Source of the DNA: Alphaproteobacteria bacterium
GTDB lineage: Bacteria; Pseudomonadota; Alphaproteobacteria; Sphingomonadales; Sphingomonadaceae
Length of the DNA: 42,949 nt
NCBI GenBank assembly: GCA_030430365.1
Contig: JAUIFP010000022.1
Span: 1-42,949, forward strand
Reading direction: 5' to 3'
Every line of letters begins with the position of its first letter. Position 1 is the stretch's first letter. Made by a program: the position numbers and the translations under genes. Below, one piece after another: positions 7,258 to 17,178 of this stretch. The notes under the pieces were generated by a model, which did not search any database, was not told the DNA's origin, and worked only from the letters and a program-made list of their open reading frames with translations.

Positions 7258-8429
7258 ACGTTCGACAGCCCCATCGGCACCTTACCGAAGATCCTGGCAT
7301 ATTGATCGATCGCATAGCGGTCGGTCATGCCCGCAATGAAATCGGCGATGTGCCGGCTTCTCTGCGGTTCCTGCTCCGGCAGGCTTTCACGCCAGCCATC
7401 GGCCAGCAGCGATCCATCCTGTGTATAGGCCGCATAAAGCCGCGCGACCACATTGCGTGCCCGTTCCGCCGTTTCGACCTGATCCGCATGCAGATAGAGC
7501 CGGTCATACATGAAGCGCTTGAGCTGCCGTTCCTGCGCGGCGAAATCCGGGGAGAAACAGGCCAGCGCCCTGCCCGCTTCGCGGACCTCCTTTACGGATC
7601 CGATATCGGCAATATTGCTGCGCGTGGTTTCCAGCAAATCGTTCACCATCAATCCGATCTGGGTTCTGACAAGTTCGCGTAGCTGCCTGTCTCGCGGAGC
7701 GTTTGGGAAGCGGTTTTCGACCTCCCGCCAGAGATCGGCGACGAAATCGAGCGTCAGCAGATCGTCCAGCACCAGAAAGCCCGCCCGCAGCCCATCGTCG
7801 ATATCGTGATTGTCATAGGCAATATCGTCTGAGATCGCCGCCACCTGCGCCTCCAGCGAGGGCCACAGATGCAGCTCCAGCGGAATGGCGGTGTCCACTT
7901 CCTCCATCGCCCAGCCGGGCTCCGCCACCGGCCCGTTATGCTTGGCCAGCCCTTCCAGCACTTCCCAGCTCAGATTGAGCCCTTCGTGATCACAATAGGG
8001 GCTTTCCAGGCGCATCAGCGTGCGCAGCGACTGCGCATTGTGATCGAATCCCCCATGGCGCCCGAGCGCGCCATCCAGCGCCTTCTCTCCTGCATGGCCG
8101 AAAGGCGGATGGCCGATATCATGCGCCAGGCACAGCGCCTCGGTCAGGTCCTCATCCAGGCCAAGCGCCCGCGCCACGACCCGCCCGATCTGCGCCACTT
8201 CGATACTATGCGTCAGGCGCACCCGGTAATGATCGCCATCTGGCGCGATAAACACCTGAGTCTTGTGCCGCAGCCGGCGGAAAGCGATGGAATGGATCAC
8301 TCGGTCCCGGTCGCGCTGGAATGCGCTGCGCGGGCCGCGCGCGCCGGCGCGTTCCTCAGGAAATTCGCGCCCGCGCGATTGCGCAGGATCGGAAGCGTAA
8401 GGCGCGCGGTTCATGCTTGCGCTCGTCAT
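7254..8429 (-). CDS. dgt: Deoxyguanosinetriphosphate triphosphohydrolase-like protein (HD domain)
   Basis: A 391-residue HD-superfamily phosphohydrolase that should split dNTPs to the nucleoside and triphosphate in the cytoplasm. The metal-binding residues are visible: RRLRHKTQVF, then RLTHSIEV (first His), LCLAHDIGHPPFGHAGE (the HD pair) and a later Asp in SDDIAYDNHDIDD. The length fits the short dNTPase group of alphaproteobacteria rather than the 505-residue E. coli enzyme. Two in-frame starts exist, ATG 8429 and ATG 8414; neither has a strong ribosome site and I keep the longer. It is the first gene of an operon with the NAD(P)H-binding protein and the DUF938 methyltransferase. The role of this pairing is not clear. 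Confidence 0.9.
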   Translation of the reverse strand: MTSASMNRAPYASDPAQSRGREFPEERAGARGPRSAFQRDRDRVIHSIAFRRLRHKTQVFIAPDGDHYRVRLTHSIEVAQIGRVVARALGLDEDLTEALCLAHDIGHPPFGHAGEKALDGALGRHGGFDHNAQSLRTLMRLESPYCDHEGLNLSWEVLEGLAKHNGPVAEPGWAMEEVDTAIPLELHLWPSLEAQVAAISDDIAYDNHDIDDGLRAGFLVLDDLLTLDFVADLWREVENRFPNAPRDRQLRELVRTQIGLMVNDLLETTRSNIADIGSVKEVREAGRALACFSPDFAAQERQLKRFMYDRLYLHADQVETAERARNVVARLYAAYTQDGSLLADGWRESLPEQEPQRSRHIADFIAGMTDRYAIDQYARIFGKVPMGLSNV

Positions 8430-8493
8430 TCGGGCGGGGGCTTAGGCAAGCTGCAGCGCGATGGCAACAGGCGGCCGGCCGGTGTCCCCGCAG

Positions 8494-9186
8494 CTATTGC
8501 CCAAGGATCCAGTCGGCGGCCTTTTGCGAATGGATGCGGGTGCAATCGTAGATCGGCAGAACGTTGGCATCCACGTCAACGATCATGTCCAGTTCGGTGC
8601 AGGCCAGAACGATCGCCCGGGCCCCTTCCTTTTCCTTCACCACGATCATCGTCTTCAATGCACGCTGTGCATCGCGCGTGACCTTGCCGTGCATCAGCTC
8701 TTCATAGATGATCCGGTCCAGCCGCTCGACATTGGCCATGTCCGGCGGCAGCAAATCCACCCCATGCGCGACCAGCCGCTTGCGATAGAAGCTTTCGGTC
8801 ATAACGTTGCGCGTGCCGAACAGCGCGGCGGTCTTCACCTTGTCCGCCTTCATCTTTTCGCCCACCGCGTCGGCGATATGCAGGATCGGGACGTCCACCG
8901 CGGCGGCGACATCGTCATACACCTTGTGCATCGAATTGGCCCCGATGATCAGCGCGGTTGCGCCCGCATCAGCCAGCCGCTTGGCCGATTCCGTCACCAC
9001 GCGCGCGGCATCGTCCCAGCCGCTATCCTCCGTAATCCTGTAAAGCTGGGAGAAATCCAGGCTCTCGATCAGCAGCGGCGCGCTCGCCGGGGAAGGAGCC
9101 CTGCTTTGTACGATCCGGTTGATATGTTCGTAATAGGTGCTGGTGGAGACCCAGCTCATTCCGCCGATTAGGCCGAGTTTTCTCAA
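8494..9186 (-). CDS. Aspartate/glutamate racemase family protein (YgeA/RacD-like)
   Basis: I choose TTG 9186, which yields (M)RKLGLIGGMSWVST and a 230-residue protein of normal family size; the open frame continues upstream to 9387 without family resemblance, and the next ATG (9159) would remove the first strand. The family racemises Asp, Glu or other amino acids without cofactor using two cysteines. The second site is present (VLACTELDMIV). The first, usually CNT.H, here reads IIGANSMHKV, so the Cys position is Ala. E. coli YgeA also lacks this Cys (Thr there), so the substrate may not be aspartate. It stands between the dgt operon and pntB with 160 bases to pntB. Confidence 0.8.
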   Translation of the reverse strand: MRKLGLIGGMSWVSTSTYYEHINRIVQSRAPSPASAPLLIESLDFSQLYRITEDSGWDDAARVVTESAKRLADAGATALIIGANSMHKVYDDVAAAVDVPILHIADAVGEKMKADKVKTAALFGTRNVMTESFYRKRLVAHGVDLLPPDMANVERLDRIIYEELMHGKVTRDAQRALKTMIVVKEKEGARAIVLACTELDMIVDVDANVLPIYDCTRIHSQKAADWILGQ

Positions 9187-9346
9187 CGCTTGAGCCCTTT
9201 GCCGTTTCTGTCGCCGTGCGATGCCCGATTGATGCAGCGGCAGCGGGGTTTGCGCCGCCTTTCCCAACATGGTCGAGACAGGCGGAGGGATGCCCGCGCC
9301 GAACGAAATTATCAAGCTCGGCGCGATAAAACCCGCTTGCTGTGCC

Positions 9347-10792
9347 TTAAAACGCCTTAATAATCTCTTCGACCATCTTCTTGGCATCGCCCAGCAGCAT
9401 CATGGTCTGATCCATATAGAACACGTCATTATCCACGCCTGAATAACCGACGCCGCTCATGGATCGCTTGATGAAGAAGATCGTCTTGGCCTTGCCCACA
9501 TCGAATACCGGCATGCCGTAGATCGGGCTGGAAGGATCGGATTTCGCAGCCGGGTTCACCACGTCGTTGGCCCCGATGACGAAGGCGACGTCGGTCTGGG
9601 CGAATTCGCTGTTGATGTCCTCCAGCTCGAACACTTCGTCATAAGGCACATTGGCCTCGGCCAGCAGCACGTTCATATGCCCGGGCATGCGTCCCGCCAC
9701 GGGGTGAATGGCGTATTTCACCGTCACCCCTTCTTCCTTCAGCAAATCGCCCATTTCGCGCAAAGTGTGCTGCGCCTGGGCCACCGCCATGCCGTAACCG
9801 GGGATGATGATCACCTGGTTCGCTTCCTTCAGCAGGAAGGCTGCGTCTTCCGCGCTGCCGCGCTTCCATGGGCGGTCCGTCTTGGCCTCTCCCTCTCCGC
9901 CGCCGCTTTCGGCGCCGAAGCCGCCCGCGATCACGGAGATGAAGCTGCGGTTCATCGCCCGGCACATGATGTAACTCAGGATCGCGCCCGAGCTGCCGAC
10001 CAGCGCGCCGGTGACGATCATCGCCGTGTTGTGCAGCGTGAAGCCCATCGCCGCTGCCGCCCACCCCGAATAGCTGTTCAGCATGGAAACGACGACCGGC
10101 ATATCCGCTCCGCCGATGGGGATGATCAGCAAAAAACCGATCGCGAAAGCCGCCGCCAGGATGATCCAGAACAGCGCGTTCTCGCCCGGCCCGGCATTGG
10201 CGGAAACGGCAAACGCGCCGACCATGGCCACGATAGCCACCAGCGTGCCCAGATTAATCAGGTGCCGCGCGGGCAGCAGGATCGGCGCCCCCGACATATT
10301 GCCGTTGAGCTTGGCAAAGGCGATGACGCTGCCGGAAAAGGTGATCGCGCCGATCGCCGCGCCCAGCGCCATTTCCACCCGGCTGACGGTCAGGATATTG
10401 CCGTCCATGCCCAGAATGTCGAACGCCCCGGGATTGAGGAAGGCGGCAGCGGCCACCAGCACCGCGGCCAGGCCGACAAGGCTGTGAAACGCCGCGACAA
10501 GCTGCGGCATGGCAGTCATCGCGATGCGCCTTGCGATCACGAAGCCGATCAATCCGCCGATCAGGATCGCAGCGCCGATTTCCGGCAAGCTGGCGATTTC
10601 GTGGGTCACCAGCGTGGTCACCACGGCGATCAGCATGCCCGCCATGCCGAAGCGGTTGCCCCGGCGCGAACTGGCGGGCGAGCTCAGCCCGCGCAGCGCG
10701 AGGATGAAGCATACGCCCGCCACAAGATAGGCCAGCGGCACCCAGGGGCTAACGGCGGCGTGACCGGCGCCCGATGCAAGAAACAGCAGCAT
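9347..10792 (-). CDS. pntB: Proton-translocating NAD(P) transhydrogenase, beta subunit
   Basis: A 481-residue protein. The first ~290 residues carry about nine membrane helices (for example PLAYLVAGVCFILALRGLSS, LIGGLIGFVIARRIAMTAMP, LVAAFHSLVGLAAVLVAAAA). The C-terminal soluble domain III binds NADP(H): VIIIPGYGMAVAQAQH, the GRMPGHMNVLLAEANVPYDE loop, FVIGANDVVNPAAK and KRSMSGVGYSGVDN are typical. With PntAa and PntAb it couples hydride transfer from NADH to NADP+ to inward proton flow at the inner membrane and so supplies NADPH. Its ATG overlaps the pntAb stop by one base (TGATG). Confidence 0.96.
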   Translation of the reverse strand: MLLFLASGAGHAAVSPWVPLAYLVAGVCFILALRGLSSPASSRRGNRFGMAGMLIAVVTTLVTHEIASLPEIGAAILIGGLIGFVIARRIAMTAMPQLVAAFHSLVGLAAVLVAAAAFLNPGAFDILGMDGNILTVSRVEMALGAAIGAITFSGSVIAFAKLNGNMSGAPILLPARHLINLGTLVAIVAMVGAFAVSANAGPGENALFWIILAAAFAIGFLLIIPIGGADMPVVVSMLNSYSGWAAAAMGFTLHNTAMIVTGALVGSSGAILSYIMCRAMNRSFISVIAGGFGAESGGGEGEAKTDRPWKRGSAEDAAFLLKEANQVIIIPGYGMAVAQAQHTLREMGDLLKEEGVTVKYAIHPVAGRMPGHMNVLLAEANVPYDEVFELEDINSEFAQTDVAFVIGANDVVNPAAKSDPSSPIYGMPVFDVGKAKTIFFIKRSMSGVGYSGVDNDVFYMDQTMMLLGDAKKMVEEIIKAF

Positions 10793-11103
10793 CAGCCTTT
10801 GCCCCCGTCATCCTTGGCGGCTGGCCGTTCCTTCTTCTTGTACATCGCCAGCATGCGTTCGGTCACGGCAAAGCCGCCGAAGATGTTGACGCTGGCCAGC
10901 ACCACGCCTGCCAGGCCAAGCCATTTGGCCGCGGGGCTTCCCGCTGCAGCGGCAGCGATCAGCGCACCGACGATGATGACGCTGGAAATGGCATTGGTAA
11001 CCGCCATCAGCGGCGTGTGCAGCGCGGGAGTGACCGACCAGACGACGTAATAGCCCACGAAGCAGGCCAGCACGAAGATCGACAGGATCGAAACGAAATC
11101 CAT
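10792..11103 (-). CDS. pntAB: NAD(P) transhydrogenase subunit alpha, part 2 (membrane part)
   Basis: A 103-residue integral membrane protein corresponding to the C-terminal membrane part of E. coli PntA, coded separately in alphaproteobacteria (PntAb, as in Rhodospirillum). Helices run about residues 5-25 (ILSIFVLACFVGYYVVW), 34-55 and 62-85; the segment VTPALHTPLMAVTNAISS is strongly conserved in the family. It ends in a lysine-rich tail after ERMLAMYKKKE. It lies between pntAa, 15 bases upstream, and pntB, which it overlaps by one base. Confidence 0.94.
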   Translation of the reverse strand: MDFVSILSIFVLACFVGYYVVWSVTPALHTPLMAVTNAISSVIIVGALIAAAAAGSPAAKWLGLAGVVLASVNIFGGFAVTERMLAMYKKKERPAAKDDGGKG

Positions 11104-11118
11104 GTTTTACTCTCTCCC

Positions 11119-12240
11119 TCACCCCAACAGGCGTTCGCTGACCACCTTTCCGCCTCGCGTCAGCCGGATAGCGTCGCCGATTTCCTCGTCGAGGACCGGT
11201 TTTTTCGTTTCCTCGTCCCAGAAGGCCGAGAAGAAATTATAGAGATTGCGCGCGTACAGCGCCGAGGCATCGGCAGCCAGGCGGCTGGGCGTGTTGGAAT
11301 AGCCCATGATCTTCACCCCGTGCTTCTCCACGACCTCGTCCGGCACGGAGCCTTCCACATTGCCGCCTTGCGCCACGGCCAGATCGAAGATCACGCTGCC
11401 TGGCTTCATGCTGGCGATCTGTTCGTCGCTTATCAGGCGGGGCGCCGCCCTGCCCGGGATCAGCGCCGTAGTGATCACGATATCCTGCTTGGCGATGTGG
11501 CTGGAAACCAGTTCGGCCTGAGCCTTCTGATATTCCTCGCTCATTTCGGTGGCATAGCCGCCCGTCCCCTCGCCCTCGATCCCGGCAACGCTTTCCACGA
11601 AGATCGGCTTGGCCCCCAGGCTTTCGATCTGCTCCTTCGTGGCGGAGCGCACATCGGTGGCGGAAACCTGCGCGCCCAGGCGCCGCGCGGTCGCGATCGC
11701 CTGCAAGCCCGCCACGCCCACGCCCATCACGAAAGCGCGCGCGGCAGTGATCGTGCCGGCGGCCGTCATCATCATGGGAAAGGCGCGGCCATATTGCTCG
11801 GCAGCGGAAATCACCGCCTTGTAGCCGGAAAGGTTGGACTGGCTGGAAAGCACATCCATGCTCTGCGCGCGGGTGATGCGCGGCATATATTCCATCGCCA
11901 GCGCTTCCAGCCCGGCTGCGGCATAGGCATCCACGCGCGCGCGCTGCCCCGTCGGGTCCAGCACGGCAGCCAGCATGGCGCCGGGCGCGGCCCCTGCCAG
12001 CAAGGCCGGATCGGGGCCCTGCACGGCCAGAATAATGTCTGCATCCTTGATAACCGAGGCCACATCGCCAAGCGCGGCGCCAGCATCCACATAGGCGGAA
12101 TCGGGGATCGACGCGCGAAGCCCCGCTTCGCTCTCTACCGCGAGCTGAGCCCCCAACGCGCTGAATTTCTTTATTGTCTCAGGCGTTGCGGAAACTCGAT
12201 ATTCACCCGCGGCTCGCTCTTTCAATACGGCGATCCGCAT
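11119..12240 (-). CDS. pntAA: NAD(P) transhydrogenase subunit alpha, part 1 (NAD-binding domain I)
   Basis: A 373-residue soluble protein that forms the NAD(H)-binding domain I. Visible landmarks are MRIAVLKERAAGEYRVSATP at the start (the family has E.RVA.TP), LEALAMEYMPRITRAQSMD, SSQSNLSGYKAV, the Rossmann segment VMGVGVAGLQAIATARRLGA and the mobile-loop region before ALIPGRAAPRLI. The C-terminal GYSNTPSRLAADASALYARN is diagnostic for transhydrogenase versus alanine dehydrogenase. First gene of the pnt operon, but an oxidase subunit IV gene on the same strand ends 22 bases upstream and may be co-transcribed. Confidence 0.96.
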   Translation of the reverse strand: MRIAVLKERAAGEYRVSATPETIKKFSALGAQLAVESEAGLRASIPDSAYVDAGAALGDVASVIKDADIILAVQGPDPALLAGAAPGAMLAAVLDPTGQRARVDAYAAAGLEALAMEYMPRITRAQSMDVLSSQSNLSGYKAVISAAEQYGRAFPMMMTAAGTITAARAFVMGVGVAGLQAIATARRLGAQVSATDVRSATKEQIESLGAKPIFVESVAGIEGEGTGGYATEMSEEYQKAQAELVSSHIAKQDIVITTALIPGRAAPRLISDEQIASMKPGSVIFDLAVAQGGNVEGSVPDEVVEKHGVKIMGYSNTPSRLAADASALYARNLYNFFSAFWDEETKKPVLDEEIGDAIRLTRGGKVVSERLLG

Positions 12241-12262
12241 TCCCTCTCCCAGCCATTTTATG

Positions 12263-12385
12263 TCAGGAAATTATGACGATAACTCCAAGTGCGATCAGGG
12301 CGATGATCGGTGTGGACCACTTCAGCAGCGTAATGAAGCTTTCATAGGTCTTGGTGGCCGCCTGCATGTCATTTGCCGATTCCAT
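12263..12385 (-). CDS. aa3-type cytochrome c oxidase subunit IV (40 residues)
   Basis: A gene too short for ordinary ORF calls: ATG 12385 preceded by AGGGAA, stop TGA at 12263-12265. The product begins MESANDMQAATKTYESF and continues with one membrane helix (PIIALIALGVIVIIS). This pattern, a short amphipathic N-terminus with A..TY..F followed by a single helix, is that of the bacterial aa3 oxidase subunit IV family (PF07835), a small accessory subunit of the terminal oxidase in alphaproteobacteria. The catalytic oxidase genes are not in the window. It sits 22 bases upstream of pntAa on the same strand, so oxidase accessory and transhydrogenase may share a transcript. Confidence 0.85.
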   Translation of the reverse strand: MESANDMQAATKTYESFITLLKWSTPIIALIALGVIVIIS

Positions 12386-12510
12386 GAATGATTTCCCTGG
12401 TCGTAAGTTGGAAAAATGTCTGTCCCGGCCGGTCTAGCGCCCAATTTGCCGCCACTCAAGAGGCCGCTTTTGCCGCCTCAGGCCAAAGACTTACGCATTC
12501 TGCAACAGGC

Positions 12511-12525
12511 TTAATCAGCTCTTTA
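12511..12525. promoter_or_regulatory. CtrA-like box (TTAA-N7-TTTA)
   Basis: TTAA at 12511-12514 and TTTA at 12522-12525 with a 7-base spacer differ at one position from the CtrA full site TTAA-N7-TTAA. It is 51 bases before the NtrC-like regulator start. With this base composition roughly two or three single-mismatch sites are expected by chance in the window, so support is weak alone. Confidence 0.3.
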
Positions 12526-12575
12526 CCCGCATCGGCTAAATCCAGGTGCGTGCCAAACTTGGACAGTGGGGAACG

Positions 12576-14000
12576 ATGACAGAGCCGGAACAGCGCCTGT
12601 TGATGCTGATTGACGACGAGCCGGCTCAGAGCCGGCTGATAACGGCGCTTGCCTCACGCGAGGGCTGGCGCACGGTGGTAGCCAAGGATTCCGATACCGC
12701 GATCGCCACACTGGGCACGCGCGAAGGAATGCAGCTAAACGCGATCATCCTGGACCAGTGGGTACCGGGGGACGATGCCTGCGCCCTGATCGCAGAGCTC
12801 AAATCGCGCCGTCCGGCCCTGCCCATTCTGATGCTGACCACCAGTTCCAGCCCGCTGCTGGCCGTGGAAGCCATGCGCGCAGGCGCAACGGACTATCTAG
12901 TCAAGCCGGTCGCCCCCGATCGGCTGATGCAGGCCCTGCGCAGCGCGACCACCCGCGAGGCACCGCGCAACGAGCTGCAGCCGCTGACCGAAAAGCTGGC
13001 CGGCTCGCTCGATTTCGATTCCATGATCGGCACCGCTCCGCGTTTCCGCACGGCGCTGGCCAAGGCGGCCAAGGCGGCGCGCGGCCACGGCAATGTGCTG
13101 ATCGTGGGCGAAACCGGCACCGGCAAGGAAATGGTGGTGCGCGCCATGCATGCGGCCAGCCCGCGCGCCCGCGCACCGTTCCGTATCGTCAATGTCGGCG
13201 GCATTCAGGCCAGTTCGCTGGAATCGGCGCTGTTCGGCCATGAAAAAGGCGCATTTCCCGGCGCATTCGACCGCCAGATCGGCGCCCTGCAGCATTGCGA
13301 CGGCGGCACTCTGGTGCTCGACGATGTCGACCGCATGGCCAAGGCCATTCAGGACCGGCTGGCCGAAGCGATTACCACCCGTTCCATCCGGCCCGTCGGT
13401 GCGCGGCACAGCTTCCGCACAGACATCCGCATTATCGCGGCGAGCAACGTTCCGCTGGCCCCGCTGGCGGAAACGGGCGAATTCAATCCCGAACTATTTG
13501 CCGCGCTGGCCGCGACCCGCATCGAATTGCCGCCCCTGCGCGACAGGCTGGGCGATCTGGGCGGGCTGACCCGCTATTTCCTGGGCAAGATCGGCGAACA
13601 GCCGGGACTGCGCCCCCTCGGCATTACGGACGGCGCGCTTAAGCTGCTTTCGGCCTATGACTGGCCCGGCAATGTCCGCCAGCTGCAGGCCGTGCTGTTC
13701 CGCGCCGCGGTGTTCTGCGACGGGGATGCCCTGACCGCCGGCGACTTCCCGCAATTGATGGAATTGCTGGGCGAACCGCAGGACAATAACGAATATTCGT
13801 CGCATGAAGGCGTCGGCATTCAGCTCTATACCGCCGATGGCAATCTGCGTCCGCTGGAAGAAATCGAGGCGGACGTCATCCGGCTCGCCATCGGGCATTA
13901 TCGCGGCAGGATGACCGAAGTCGCCCGCCGCCTGGGCATCGGCCGCTCCACGCTCTACCGCAAGCTGAGCGATCTGGGCATCGATAACGACGCGGCCTAA
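12576..14000 (+). CDS. NtrC-like response regulator with degenerate AAA+ domain
   Basis: The start ATG 12576 is preceded by GGGGA; ten more in-frame codons upstream are not receiver-like. The 474-residue protein has a receiver (residues 8-125: acidic D13/D14, phosphoacceptor D60 in IILDQWVPG, T88, K110 in YLVKPV), an AAA+ domain (about 150-380, Walker A GETGTGKE at 178-185) and a C-terminal Fis-type HTH (MTEVARRLGIGRSTLYRKL). The AAA+ core is altered: the GAFTGA loop reads GAFPGA (225-230), Walker B reads LVLDDVD with Asp250 for Glu, and the arginine-finger segment, normally FREDLYYRL, is FNPELFAAL (303-311), losing both Arg. Activation of sigma-54 is therefore unlikely; it may bind DNA and act otherwise. 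A CtrA-like box lies upstream. Confidence 0.88.
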   Translation: MTEPEQRLLMLIDDEPAQSRLITALASREGWRTVVAKDSDTAIATLGTREGMQLNAIILDQWVPGDDACALIAELKSRRPALPILMLTTSSSPLLAVEAMRAGATDYLVKPVAPDRLMQALRSATTREAPRNELQPLTEKLAGSLDFDSMIGTAPRFRTALAKAAKAARGHGNVLIVGETGTGKEMVVRAMHAASPRARAPFRIVNVGGIQASSLESALFGHEKGAFPGAFDRQIGALQHCDGGTLVLDDVDRMAKAIQDRLAEAITTRSIRPVGARHSFRTDIRIIAASNVPLAPLAETGEFNPELFAALAATRIELPPLRDRLGDLGGLTRYFLGKIGEQPGLRPLGITDGALKLLSAYDWPGNVRQLQAVLFRAAVFCDGDALTAGDFPQLMELLGEPQDNNEYSSHEGVGIQLYTADGNLRPLEEIEADVIRLAIGHYRGRMTEVARRLGIGRSTLYRKLSDLGIDNDAA

Positions 14001-14121
14001 GCGGCCCTTCCGCCCGGCTCGCAATCATTTCCCGCATCGCGGCACGTCCCGCTTGGCGGCATGGCCTGCCTTGGCTAGGGCGGCCCCAGGCCGATGAGAA
14101 TGGCCGGATTGGGAGCCTTGG

Positions 14122-14883
14122 ATGACCGACAATTCCTCTTTTTCGGGGCGCACCGCGCTAATCACCGGCGCCGCCTCGGGCATCGGTGCGGCGACTGCCG
14201 AATGGCTGGCGCAGCGCGATATCGGGCACCTAATCCTGGTCGACCGCGATGAAGCAAAGCTCCAGGCGCTCGAACTGCCCTGCGAAACGACGCTTCATCT
14301 CGGCGATGTCGGAGAGACCGATTTCTGGTCCGGCCTTGAGGAGCAAGCACCCAAAATCGACCTTGCGCTGATCAATGCAGGCATTGCCTCGGGCGCCCCG
14401 ATTGCAGAGCAGCCTTTCGCCGAGTGGCGCCGGCTGATGGGCGTCAATCTCGACGGGTCCTTCCTCACGCTGGCGGCCGTGCTGCGCAACATGCTGAAGC
14501 ATGACGGGGGCAGCATCGTGCTGACTTCCTCCGTCACCGGCATCAAGGCGTTTCCCGGCAGCGGCGCCTATGCCGTCTCCAAGGCGGCGATCGCCCATCT
14601 TTCGAAAATCGCGGCGGCGGAGAATGCCGCCCACGGTATCCGCGTGAACGCCGTGGCGCCGGGCGGCGTCGATACGCCGATCTACGAAACCGATCCCAAT
14701 TTCATGCAGCTGGTGGAAGATCAGGGGCGCGAAGCGGCCTTTGCCCAGGCTGCTTCGACCACGCCGCTCAAACGCTTCGCCGAAGCGGAAGAAATCGCCG
14801 GGCTGATCGGCTATCTCTTGTCGGAAGAAGCGCGCAATATCACCGGCGCGGTGTTCTCCAGCGATGGCGGGCTCTCGCTCTAG
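14122..14883 (+). CDS. Short-chain dehydrogenase/reductase (classical SDR)
   Basis: A 253-residue classical SDR. The cofactor motif is ALITGAASGIGAA (TGxxxGxG, residues 12-24), followed by VDRDEAKL whose Asp suggests NAD(H) preference. NAG is present as LALINAGIASG, the catalytic Ser in SIVLTSSVTG, and YxxxK in GAYAVSKAAIAHL. The C-terminal part has RVNAVAPGGVDTPI and the usual ITGAVFSSDGGLSL ending. The substrate is unknown. ATG 14122 follows a GGGAGCCTTGG stretch. The gene is downstream of the NtrC-like regulator on the same strand with 121 bases between them, and convergent with folP, 8 bases away. Confidence 0.9.
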   Translation: MTDNSSFSGRTALITGAASGIGAATAEWLAQRDIGHLILVDRDEAKLQALELPCETTLHLGDVGETDFWSGLEEQAPKIDLALINAGIASGAPIAEQPFAEWRRLMGVNLDGSFLTLAAVLRNMLKHDGGSIVLTSSVTGIKAFPGSGAYAVSKAAIAHLSKIAAAENAAHGIRVNAVAPGGVDTPIYETDPNFMQLVEDQGREAAFAQAASTTPLKRFAEAEEIAGLIGYLLSEEARNITGAVFSSDGGLSL

Positions 14884-14891
14884 ATCCGCCC

Positions 14892-16018
14892 CTATGCGCC
14901 CGGGAGAGTGCTGAAATCGGTGAGCGCCGCATCGCGCATTCCGCGCCAGACATTGCGTGCCTGCACTGTTTCGGGGACGTCATGCACGCGCAGCAGCTGC
15001 ACCCCTGCATCCAGCCCCTTCAGCGCCAGGGCCAGCGAACCGCCCAGCCGCTGATGCGCGGGCGCCTCTTTTGACAGGGCCCCGATCATCCGCTTGCGGC
15101 TGGCGCCCAGCAAGATCGGCTGCCCCAGGGCGTGGAACAGCGGCAAGGCGTTCAGCAGCGCCAGATTGTCCGCCAGAGACTTGCCGAAGCCGATACCGGG
15201 ATCGAGGATGATCATTTCAGGCGCAATGCCTGCCGCAATCGCGCGGTCGCGCTGCGCCGCCAGGGAATCGAACACGTCGAACACGACATTGCCGTAGTTC
15301 CCGTCCGCATGCAGATCGTCGCCCTCGCCCGGCGCATGCATCAGGATCACCGGCACCTTGGCGGATGATGCCAGTTCGATGCTGCGCGGATCGTAACGCA
15401 AGGCGGAAACGTCATTGATGATATGCGCGCCCGATTGCAGCGCGGCCTCCATCACCGCCGGGCGCCTGGTGTCGACGCTGATCGCGGCGCCCATCGGCGC
15501 CACGGCCTCCACTGCGGGGATGACGCGCTTGATCTCGTCCCCTTCCCACACGGCGGCGGCCCCCGGACGCGTGCTTTCCCCGCCGATATCGATGATCGCG
15601 GCCCCACCTTCCAGCATCGCGGCGGCATGATCGCTCGCCACCTGCGGATCGTCCAGGAATTTGCCCCCGTCGGAAAAACTGTCGGGCGTGACATTCAGGA
15701 TGCCCATCACTTGCGGCTGATCGAAACGGATGGTCCGCTCTCCGCCGCCCTGCACACCCAGCTGCATCGGTGCATGGACCTTCTGCAGGTTAGCCCATTG
15801 CGCCCTGCCCTCTGCCTCAAGCTCGGGCGGGAGCGCATTTAGCGCCTCGTCCATCAGCCTGGCCGTAACCCTGCTATTGGTCACGACCTGACCCGCTTCA
15901 GTCAGGATGAGGGAGAATTCATTGGCGTAAACCAGCCCGCCGGCGAGCCGGATCGCATCGCCTTCCACGGACTGGGGACTGGGTACGAAGCCGGTCGGCC
16001 AAATGTAGATCTGTGCCA

Positions 16019-16019
<1 letters not shown>
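14892..16019 (-). CDS. folP: Dihydropteroate synthase with ~100-residue N-terminal extension
   Basis: Dihydropteroate synthase joins pABA to hydroxymethyl-dihydropterin pyrophosphate in cytoplasmic folate synthesis. The TIM-barrel motifs are clear: MGILNVTPDSFSDGG (from residue 105), IIDIGGESTRPGA, INDVSALRYD, VILMHAPGE, ILDPGIGFGKSLADN and PILLGASRKRMIG. The first ~100 residues (starting MAQIYIWPTGFVPSP) have no counterpart in the 280-residue E. coli enzyme; I recall such extensions in related bacteria, function unknown. The ATG overlaps the ccrM stop by one base (TGATG), so folP is translated from the ccrM transcript and would share its cell-cycle control if that exists. Confidence 0.93.
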
Positions 16020-17149
<1,130 letters not shown>

Positions 17150-17178
17150 TTACAAACCCCCTGAGTTATCCACAGGTT

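Noticed and set aside
10774-12276. 500-codon open frame on the plus strand, and a similar one at 9677-11050
   Set aside because: Antisense to the well-supported pnt genes; composition (many His, Arg, Gln) is that of a shadow frame.
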